Shown here: one piece after another, positions 15,619 to 22,141 of the stretch
How the letters are laid out: each line of letters begins with the position of its first letter
Numbering within the stretch: position 1 is the first letter of the stretch
Origin: Butyrivibrio proteoclasticus P6B7
Lineage (GTDB): Bacteria; Bacillota; Clostridia; Lachnospirales; Lachnospiraceae
Length of the DNA: 50,935 nt
NCBI RefSeq assembly: GCF_000622085.1
Contig: NZ_KK211398.1
Coordinates: forward strand, 1 to 50,935
Direction of reading: 5' to 3'
Translations under genes and position numbers: made by a program
The notes under the pieces: model-generated
What the model was told of the DNA's origin: nothing
The model's input: only the letters and a program-made list of their open reading frames with translations
The model's database searches: none

Positions 15619-16341
15619 ATGCTTCGTATAGCAATATGTGATGATGACAGATCCGACAGAGAGCGGATATGCGGGTTTGTATCTGAATATCTAAAAGGAA
15701 AAGAAATCCGGGCTGAAGTAAAAGTATTTGACCATCCGGACAAACTGATTCAGGACTGTGAGACCTTCAGACCACAAATATATCTTCTTGACATAGTAAT
15801 GCCTATGGTCACAGGTATTCAGGCGGCAAGGGAACTTAGGTGGAATCAGCCTGATGCGCAGATCATTTTTGCTACTTCTGAGAGTTCATATGCATTGGAA
15901 TCCTTTGATGTAAATCCCATAAACTATATACTAAAGCCGGTGGCTAAGGACAAGCTCTTTTCAACTCTTGACCTTGCACTGACGCGGATCGAGACAGATG
16001 ACGGGAAATCTGTGACGGTCAAAATAAAGGGCGGTATGTGCTCCTTAAGGCTCGATGACATAATGTATATTGACTACCGCAATCATGTGGTCAGCTATCA
16101 CATGGCAGATGGGGAGGTTGTTTCTACTCCAACTCTCAGGATTGGATTTATGGAATATATGGATGAGAACCATTCAGGGCAGGATTTCATCAGATGTCAT
16201 GAGTCCATTAGTGTTAATCTTACTGCCATTGATAAACTTACGAAGACAGACATTACTCTTCGAAGTAAAGAGGTGGTGCCGGTATCCAAGAGCAGATATG
16301 CCGAGGTCGCTGACAGATATATGGATTACAGATTGGAGTAA
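15619..16341 (+). CDS. LytTR-family response regulator
   Basis: This 240-residue protein has a receiver domain (residues 1-120). The acidic pocket is D8-D9-D10, the phospho-acceptor is D58 (L-L-D-I-V-M-P) and a C-terminal Lys sits in L-K-P-V. A LytTR DNA-binding domain with F-I-R-C-H-E-S-I-S-V-N-L follows (about 135-240). It starts after a GGGGGG ribosome binding site at 15605-15610. The next gene, the histidine kinase, begins six bases after the stop. Phosphorylation by that kinase should drive binding to LytTR sites upstream of target genes. Confidence 0.9.
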   Translation: MLRIAICDDDRSDRERICGFVSEYLKGKEIRAEVKVFDHPDKLIQDCETFRPQIYLLDIVMPMVTGIQAARELRWNQPDAQIIFATSESSYALESFDVNPINYILKPVAKDKLFSTLDLALTRIETDDGKSVTVKIKGGMCSLRLDDIMYIDYRNHVVSYHMADGEVVSTPTLRIGFMEYMDENHSGQDFIRCHESISVNLTAIDKLTKTDITLRSKEVVPVSKSRYAEVADRYMDYRLE

Positions 16342-16347
16342 AGACGA

Positions 16348-17964
16348 ATGCATGATTTTCTTTTAGGCGCCATGATTATCAGTATATTCGCCATGTTCCT
16401 TGAAGGGTTCATTGTTTTTAGGAACCTTAAGAACAAGCTTCATGGATATCTTTTCATTAATTGCATGGTGATGCTGGTAAACAATACAGGCTACCTTTTG
16501 GAACTTTTATCGAAAACAGAGGATGAATATATTGCTGCGTTGAAATTTTCGTATGCCGGGAGAGTATGGATCATTTTCTCTCTTTTTATGTTTACGGTAG
16601 AGCTTTGTCATATAAGGGTTCATAAGCTTTTGGTAAGAGCATTTGTATTGTTTAACGTGTTGGTCTATATTTTTGTCTTCACACTGGAAAGCCACAATCT
16701 CTATTATTCAAAGATCTGGTTTGATAAGGATGGGCTTTTCCCGGTTCTTTTGCATAGAAGCGGCATTGTACATCAGGTGTTTATGCAGTCTCAGGCCGCT
16801 GTTATTATAGTTGTGTTTTACCTGCTGTTTAAGAGTCTGAAAAGCTACAGGGGCAAAATTGCAAAAAAACGAGCGATGATAATAATTGCTGGGTTCCTCA
16901 TTGAGGCAGTTCTTTTCATCTGCCAGATCTCACATATATTCTTTGTCACATACTTTTTTGACATATCTGTATTTGGAAATGTGGCAGTCACGATCTCCAT
17001 GTTCATTGCAATATTCAGATATAACCTTTTGGGAATTATCGACATGGCAAGGGAATATATTGTGGACAGGCTCTCTGAAGGTGTTATAGCTGTGGACCCG
17101 GATGGAAGGCTTCAGTACTACAACGAGCACGTAAAAGAGCTGTTTCCGGAGGTAACAAAGGATGCGGAAGGCGTTGTGGAGCGGCTTAGGGAGGCTATCG
17201 TAAAAGGGGATACGCTGGCAATAGGCGAAAGATTCTTTTCTCCGGAAGAAAAAGAGCTTTATGCAGATGGTGAACTTATTGGAAAGCTGTATGCTCTGGT
17301 GGACACGACTGTTCTTAAACAACGGGAATATAAGCTAAAAGCAGATGCTGCCATGCTGGAAATGGCGGCAGACAGCATGAAGGAGCGACTTGGCGCCACA
17401 GAAGAAATGCTCAGTCAGGACAGGGCAATGAGACATGACAGGAGACATTTTGAAGCTCTTATTCTATCCCTGATCCAGGATGGTAAAGTGGAGGAAGCCA
17501 GGAAATGCCTTGAGGAAAGGCTGTCCCAGGAACCCCGTTCCGGCCAGCGGTACTGTGAGAATCCCACAGTCAATGCAGCTATCACGCATTATGTAACAGT
17601 TGCTGAGAAAAATAACATTAAGGTAAACGTGTCTGCAAATATCCCTTACAATCCGGGTGTTGATGAGATGCAGCTTGCCATTGCGATAAGTAACCTCTTC
17701 GAGAATGCCATCCACGCCTGCGAGAAGGTGACCGAGAGCGACCGCTTTATTGATATTACAGCCAAGTTTAAGCAGCAGCTACTATTTGAGATTGTAAATT
17801 CCTGTGATGGAAAAGCAGAGCTTAATGAAGATGGTTATCCTGTCACAACCGAGGTGGGGCATGGTATCGGAACCCGCAGCGTTCTTGATTTTGTGCAGAA
17901 GACAAACAGTGAAATAAGATATATTGCTGAGGACAATAAGTTTAAAGTGAGAATGATCATATGA
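16348..17964 (+). CDS. 7TM sensor histidine kinase (GHKL, LytTR partner)
   Basis: In this 538-residue protein the first 230 residues contain about seven hydrophobic helices, like the histidine kinase N-terminal 7TM sensor domain. A small PAS-like region (about 245-320) comes next. The kinase core has the H-box R-H-D-R-R-H-F near residue 362, the N-box L-F-E-N-A-I-H-A-C near 450 and the G-box G-H-G-I-G-T-R near 510. This is the AgrC/LytS-like GHKL class. The stop overlaps the start of the solute-binding protein by four bases (ATGA), which couples sensor and binding protein. It likely senses an external sugar or peptide through that partner. Confidence 0.88.
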   Translation: MHDFLLGAMIISIFAMFLEGFIVFRNLKNKLHGYLFINCMVMLVNNTGYLLELLSKTEDEYIAALKFSYAGRVWIIFSLFMFTVELCHIRVHKLLVRAFVLFNVLVYIFVFTLESHNLYYSKIWFDKDGLFPVLLHRSGIVHQVFMQSQAAVIIVVFYLLFKSLKSYRGKIAKKRAMIIIAGFLIEAVLFICQISHIFFVTYFFDISVFGNVAVTISMFIAIFRYNLLGIIDMAREYIVDRLSEGVIAVDPDGRLQYYNEHVKELFPEVTKDAEGVVERLREAIVKGDTLAIGERFFSPEEKELYADGELIGKLYALVDTTVLKQREYKLKADAAMLEMAADSMKERLGATEEMLSQDRAMRHDRRHFEALILSLIQDGKVEEARKCLEERLSQEPRSGQRYCENPTVNAAITHYVTVAEKNNIKVNVSANIPYNPGVDEMQLAIAISNLFENAIHACEKVTESDRFIDITAKFKQQLLFEIVNSCDGKAELNEDGYPVTTEVGHGIGTRSVLDFVQKTNSEIRYIAEDNKFKVRMII

Positions 17965-19271
17965 AACGAGTAGCATTGTTTTTATTAACCATAATCATAT
18001 GCGCAGCTATTATCGCCGGTTGCAGTGTGGGCGCCGATAAAGGTGTAACTACCGTAACCTTCATGACCTGGAATCCGGCAGATTACGGTCCTGACAGTCC
18101 TATCTATAAGATCATAGACTCTTTTGAGAAAGAAAACCCTGATATCAGGATCAAATATATTTGTGAAGGTTCGGGAGACTACCAGAATCACCTCAGGGTA
18201 AAACTGATGGGAAGCAGTGGTCCTGATGTGTTTGGCATCGCTACCGGTACGGATTTTGATACCACCAGGGCATTCGAGGAGGAACTTACGCCATATTGCA
18301 TCAAGGCCTGGGGAGCGGACTGGCAGAATAAGTTCATTGATTCCTGTATAGAGAATGTAAGCGATGAGAACGGGAATGTCTACGGACTTCCTCTGGGGCA
18401 GACCTACGCCGGATATCTCTGGGCAGATGTAAATATGCTTAAGGAATATGGCTGCAGCGTACCAACAAACTATCAGGAAATGCTTGAAACCTGCAATAAG
18501 CTACGAGAAAATGGCAGCTATCCCATGGCAATCGGAGCTAAGGATGCATGGCTTGATCAGGATATGTGGATGTCTATAGCAGCTGACTGTGACAGGGATG
18601 CATTATATGATGCCATAGAGGGCAAGGCATCCTTTGAAACAGAGCCTATTATAGAATCCTTCAGGATATGGCAGGAGAGTTTCAGTAACGGAGTGTTTCA
18701 GGACAAAGCCATAAAAATGACGTTGTATGACGACGTTAATGATATGTTTCAGCGTCAGGGAAGCATTCCAATGTTTGCAAATGGTTCCTGGGCCATGAAC
18801 ATGTACACTCTTCAGGATGAAAAGACCTATGAAAATTTCCATGGTGAAGGTGCAGATCATGAAGTTTTCCTTATTGACTGGAATGGCGATGGAATGATTG
18901 CGCCGGTGACAGCGGCTACAGATGTGATTCTCTGCATGAATCCAGAGTCAAAAGATAAGGAAGCAGCATTTCGCTGGATGAATTATCTTGTTAATGAAGG
19001 GCAGGAGATTCTTGTAAACCAGTATCTTGAGTACATGCCCTCCAGAACTGACATGGAACTGAATGTACAGGGGCTTAATGAGGATGGGCAAAAGAACCTT
19101 GAGTACATCGTTGAAAACGGTAAAACAAATGTTGCTGGATCAAGGATAATACCTTATGAAGACCTTTACATAGCTGTTCGAGATGCTCTTGCAGATCTGG
19201 CAAAAGACGAGATTACCCCGGAAGCAGCCGCAGCCAGAGTTCAGAAGGTCTCGAGAAAAACATTACGGTAG
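17961..19271 (+). CDS. extracellular solute-binding lipoprotein (sugar type), no permease nearby
   Basis: This 436-residue protein has a lipoprotein signal (M-K-R-V, hydrophobic run, I-A-G-C at about 18-21). It then follows the family 1 solute-binding fold: V-T-F-M-T-W-N, G-P-D-V-F-G-I and Y-G-L-P-L-G. No permease or ATPase lies within the operon or near it. It is translationally coupled to the histidine kinase by a 4-base overlap. I infer that it presents a ligand to the kinase rather than feeding a transporter, or it shares a transporter encoded elsewhere. An ATCCGTG terminator follows. Confidence 0.85.
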   Translation: MKRVALFLLTIIICAAIIAGCSVGADKGVTTVTFMTWNPADYGPDSPIYKIIDSFEKENPDIRIKYICEGSGDYQNHLRVKLMGSSGPDVFGIATGTDFDTTRAFEEELTPYCIKAWGADWQNKFIDSCIENVSDENGNVYGLPLGQTYAGYLWADVNMLKEYGCSVPTNYQEMLETCNKLRENGSYPMAIGAKDAWLDQDMWMSIAADCDRDALYDAIEGKASFETEPIIESFRIWQESFSNGVFQDKAIKMTLYDDVNDMFQRQGSIPMFANGSWAMNMYTLQDEKTYENFHGEGADHEVFLIDWNGDGMIAPVTAATDVILCMNPESKDKEAAFRWMNYLVNEGQEILVNQYLEYMPSRTDMELNVQGLNEDGQKNLEYIVENGKTNVAGSRIIPYEDLYIAVRDALADLAKDEITPEAAAARVQKVSRKTLR

Positions 19272-19327
19272 GAATGACAGTATCATTGAGGCACTTAAAT
19301 GTGACGCCATGTAAAACAATACAGTGT

Positions 19328-19369
19328 AAAACAGACCTTTATCCGTGTTCGGAAGGGTCTGTTTTTTTA
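19328..19369 (+). terminator. ATCCGTG-loop terminator, copy c
   Basis: AAAACAGACC (19328-19337) pairs exactly with GGTCTGTTTT (19356-19365), followed by more T residues. CAGTGT precedes it and TTATCCGTGT fills the loop. It terminates the two-component/binding-protein operon and nearly repeats copy b. Confidence 0.85.
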
Positions 19370-19432
19370 TGCGTGTTAGATTGTATATGAGCAAAGAAGT
19401 AAGTGCTATTTATGAGGAGGAAAGAGCGGTAA

Positions 19433-19639
19433 ATGGAAATAAATTCAAATAGATATGAAGTACCCAAAAGAGATGGAAGCGTCTGGCCGGAGGATATCTG
19501 TCCTGCATATACACCAAGAGAGGATGCCATACCCTCAATACAAGGCTGTTGGTACTGCAAATATGCAGATTTTCACCTTAAAGAAGAACGTGCTCTTGAG
19601 GTTGGGATATGTAAATGGCCTGAGAAAATTATTGAGTAG
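19433..19639 (+). CDS. small cysteine-containing protein, unknown
   Basis: This 68-residue soluble protein has GGAGGAAAG at 19415-19423 before ATG 19433. Four cysteines (C23, C39, C42 and C60) include a C-W-Y-C pair and could bind zinc. The sequence D-I-C-P-A-Y-T-P-R-E-D-A is compact and reads as genuine coding. I do not recognise a named family. It is followed by an RpiB-like stub and a DUF998 gene. Confidence 0.6.
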   Translation: MEINSNRYEVPKRDGSVWPEDICPAYTPREDAIPSIQGCWYCKYADFHLKEERALEVGICKWPEKIIE

Positions 19640-19656
19640 CTATAAGAATATAAGAG

Positions 19657-19707
19657 ATGAGAATCGCAGTAATCCAGGCAGCATTTGAAAATTGGAGGAA
19701 TCAATGA
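19657..19707 (+). pseudogene. second RpiB-like 5' stub
   Basis: ATG 19657 encodes M-R-I-A-V-I-Q-A, matching the first eight codons of the stub at 15440 (M-K-I-A-V-I-Q-A). It then changes to unrelated residues and stops at 19705-19707, inside the start region of the DUF998 gene. Only the extreme 5' end of the gene survives. Confidence 0.4.
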
Positions 19708-20324
19708 AGCTTACTAAACTTGGCATATGTGGTATTCTGAGTTTTATTTCTTACACTGCAATGGTAGTGTTTTCGCCACTTGCATATCCTGGATATGACT
19801 GGCTGAGCATGGCTGTGAGCGATCTTTCTGCGGTGGGTGCACCATCTCGGGATCTGGCAAACCAGCTTAATGCATTATATGGACCATGCGGACTTGTATC
19901 AATCATGGCAGTTTGTGTGGCGATTCAGAACTGCAGATCACAGCTTTTAAAGCTTGGTATATACTTTTTTGCTGCAATGGAATGGATATCCGATGTGGGA
20001 TATAAGCTCTTTCCATGGGTCAGCGATGTTCCGGACACACATCCACAGAATATAATGCATCTTGTGGTTACTGCCGCAGTAGTTATCTTTTCTTTGGCTG
20101 CTCTGGTGCTCACAATTATTGGTGCAGCAAAAGAGAACATGAAATCCCTTTCCGTACTGGCAGGAGTATGTCTTTTGGCAATGTTGATGGGACCAATTGG
20201 AATGGCTCTTTTCCCCAAGTCGGTCTTTGGATTATTCGAAAGGTTCAGCACAATGTCAGCTGTAACATTTAATGCAGGTCTTGGTATTTTTCTTTTTGCT
20301 GGAAGGCTTGGAAAGGATTCTTAA
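19704..20324 (+). CDS. DUF998-like membrane protein
   Basis: This 206-residue protein has about six transmembrane helices and Y-P-G-Y-D-W-L-S-M-A-V-S-D-L-S-A-V-G-A-P (about residues 30-49), the hallmark of DUF998 family proteins. The start ATG 19704 is chosen because GGAGG is at 19693-19697 and the first helix begins just after; the frame is open to TTG 19692. It overlaps the RpiB-like stub stop (ATGA). The function is unknown. Confidence 0.78.
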   Translation: MKLTKLGICGILSFISYTAMVVFSPLAYPGYDWLSMAVSDLSAVGAPSRDLANQLNALYGPCGLVSIMAVCVAIQNCRSQLLKLGIYFFAAMEWISDVGYKLFPWVSDVPDTHPQNIMHLVVTAAVVIFSLAALVLTIIGAAKENMKSLSVLAGVCLLAMLMGPIGMALFPKSVFGLFERFSTMSAVTFNAGLGIFLFAGRLGKDS

Positions 20325-20351
20325 TAAGGACCGTTTTTTAAATCAGTGTAT

Positions 20352-20391
20352 AGCAGGTCATTATCCGTGAAAAGGGTGGGCCTGCTTTTCT
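20352..20391 (+). terminator. ATCCGTG-loop hairpin, copy d
   Basis: AGCAGGTC (20352-20359) pairs with GGCCTGCT (20379-20386), one G-U pair included, then TTTTCTTTT. ATCAGTGTA precedes it and TTATCCGTG is in the loop. Loop bases 20363-20380 are also complementary to 20422-20438 downstream (see findings). Confidence 0.75.
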
Positions 20392-20457
20392 TTTGCTGTA
20401 ATGTATGCTTAACGGCATCCCCCCACCTTTCCACGGATGAAAATGGAGGAAGAAAAA

Positions 20458-20559
20458 ATGTTTAAGATCATAAAAAGATTTAAGAAGAAACCATTGGGAT
20501 TAGTTACTGCAGATTATGAGATTAGATATCGCAGACAGATGCAGGGGGTCATAAGATAG
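20458..20559 (+). CDS. 33-residue basic small ORF
   Basis: ATG 20458 has a strong ribosome binding site (GGAGGAAG at 20445-20452) and encodes a 33-residue, Lys/Arg-rich peptide beginning M-F-K-I-I-K-R-F-K-K-K. The stop at 20557 overlaps the ribosome binding site of the next stub. It may be a real small protein or another stub. No family is recognised. Confidence 0.4.
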   Translation: MFKIIKRFKKKPLGLVTADYEIRYRRQMQGVIR

Positions 20560-20570
20560 GAGGAATAATA

Positions 20571-20729
20571 ATGCTTATTGGATTAATTGGAGAGAATTGT
20601 AGTGGGAAGTCAACGTTGGCAAATAATATAAAAAAGCACTTTGGCGCGGAGGTAATCACCGGCAAGGATTATCTCAGGATGGCAAAGACAGAACAGGAAG
20701 CAGTCAGATTATTTAAGGAAAGGATTTGA
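20571..20729 (+). pseudogene. 5' stub of a P-loop kinase-like ATPase gene
   Basis: ATG 20571, after GGAGG at 20559-20563, encodes 52 residues. These include a clean Walker A, L-I-G-L-I-G-E-N-C-S-G-K-S-T (residues 2-15), as in nucleotide or dephospho-CoA kinase-like folds of about 180-200 residues. The frame stops at 20727, five bases before the MATE gene. Walker B and the lid are missing. It is most likely a truncated gene, and its last codons provide the ribosome binding site for the MATE gene. Confidence 0.5.
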
Positions 20730-20734
20730 AATAA

Positions 20735-22135
20735 ATGAATTCAGTAAAAAAAACTCGGGATGGATTATTTGGTTCCGGTAAATTTTATAAAAATGCGCTC
20801 TCAATAGCTGTACCGATAATGCTGCAGCAGCTCATACAGAGTATGGTTTCTTTGGTGGATAACTTCATGGTCTCAGGACTTGGAGACGTGGCAATGTCAG
20901 GAGTTAATGTGGCGGGGCAGATCTTATTTGTCTTTATGGTCTATGTCAATACCATATGCATGGCCGGTGGAATATTCATGACGCAGTACTTTGGAGCAGA
21001 TGATGAGAATGGAATGGGGCAGGCCTTCAGATTTAAGCTTGTCATGGGAATGCTGGCATTTATTCCGTATTACCTTGTGTGCATGGTGTACCCAAGACAG
21101 ATTCTGTCTCTGATGGTAATAGGAAATTCTCAGGCAGACATGATACTTGACCAGGCGGTTAGTTACATGGGAATCCTTTTTTACGTAGGTCTGCCTATGA
21201 CGATTTCCGTATGTATAGCAAGTTCACTCAGGGATATGGGAAAGGTAAGGATACCACTGGTAATAACAGTTGCAGCAACCCTGATAAATACCTGTCTTAA
21301 CTGGGGACTTATCTATGGACATCTTGGAGCCCCGGCATATGGAGTAAAGGGGGCAGCTTACGCGACTGTCATCGCAAGATATATGGAGTTTATCGCTTTT
21401 ATTGTGGTATATATCGTGATAAAACCGGACTTCAGATTCAAGATGACGGAGTTTTTCAGAATCGATGGAAAGCTCTTTGGAACAATGCTAAAGAAAGGTG
21501 CATTGATGCTCTTCTGCGAGATGGTGTGGGTTCTGTCTGAAACCATGACAACCGCGATTTACAATGGAAGAGGCGGAGCAGATGTTGTATCCGGTATGGC
21601 ATCAGGCTTTGCAATTGCAAATCTGTTCTTTGTTGCCTTTAGTGGTATCTACTCCGCTACGGGTGTCATAATCGGAAAGACTCTTGGAACAGGGAAACTT
21701 GAAGAAGCTAGGACTCAGAAGAAGTGGATTCTGTCAGGCGCGGCGGTGCTAGGCATAATAATGACATTTGTGGGCTTTGGAACTACACTTGTTGTTCCGG
21801 TTGTATTTGGAAGATTAAGCGACAGTGCAGTAGATATTTGCAGAAGTATGGTCGTTTTGCTTTCATTCTTCATGCCGGTATGGGTTATCATGAATGCACA
21901 GCAGGCCATAGCCAGGGCAGGCGGCGACACTGCAATGGGAATGTACACAGATGCTTTTATCACGATCCTTGTAATGCTTCCCATGCTGTTTGTTCTTGCA
22001 AGATACACAAATGTCGGACCTGTAACAATGTATTTTGTGATCAAACTCCTTGATCTTGTTAAGGTTGTTATTTTCCATATCTGGCTTCGTAAGGGGCGTT
22101 GGCTTAAGAACCTTACTGTGCCACAGGCAGCCTGA
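20735..22135 (+). CDS. MATE family multidrug/toxin exporter
   Basis: This 466-residue protein has about twelve helices in two similar halves. A-I-P-I/A-V-P-I-M-L-Q-Q-L-I-Q-S at the first helix and G-G-I-F-M-T-Q-Y-F-G after the third are typical of the MATE (NorM/DinF) family. It should export cationic compounds using a Na+ or H+ gradient. The ribosome binding site AAGGAAAGG lies in the preceding stub. The stop lies only six bases from the stop of the convergent GH2 gene, with no room for a terminator between them. Confidence 0.88.
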   Translation: MNSVKKTRDGLFGSGKFYKNALSIAVPIMLQQLIQSMVSLVDNFMVSGLGDVAMSGVNVAGQILFVFMVYVNTICMAGGIFMTQYFGADDENGMGQAFRFKLVMGMLAFIPYYLVCMVYPRQILSLMVIGNSQADMILDQAVSYMGILFYVGLPMTISVCIASSLRDMGKVRIPLVITVAATLINTCLNWGLIYGHLGAPAYGVKGAAYATVIARYMEFIAFIVVYIVIKPDFRFKMTEFFRIDGKLFGTMLKKGALMLFCEMVWVLSETMTTAIYNGRGGADVVSGMASGFAIANLFFVAFSGIYSATGVIIGKTLGTGKLEEARTQKKWILSGAAVLGIIMTFVGFGTTLVVPVVFGRLSDSAVDICRSMVVLLSFFMPVWVIMNAQQAIARAGGDTAMGMYTDAFITILVMLPMLFVLARYTNVGPVTMYFVIKLLDLVKVVIFHIWLRKGRWLKNLTVPQAA

Positions 22136-22141
22136 ATATGT

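Noticed and set aside
8551..20400. Integron-like cassette array, given single genes separated by related hairpins
   Set aside because: The hairpins do not show the GTTRRRY/RYYYAAC attC ends, they differ in length from attC sites, and no integrase gene is in the window. Several also end multi-gene operons.
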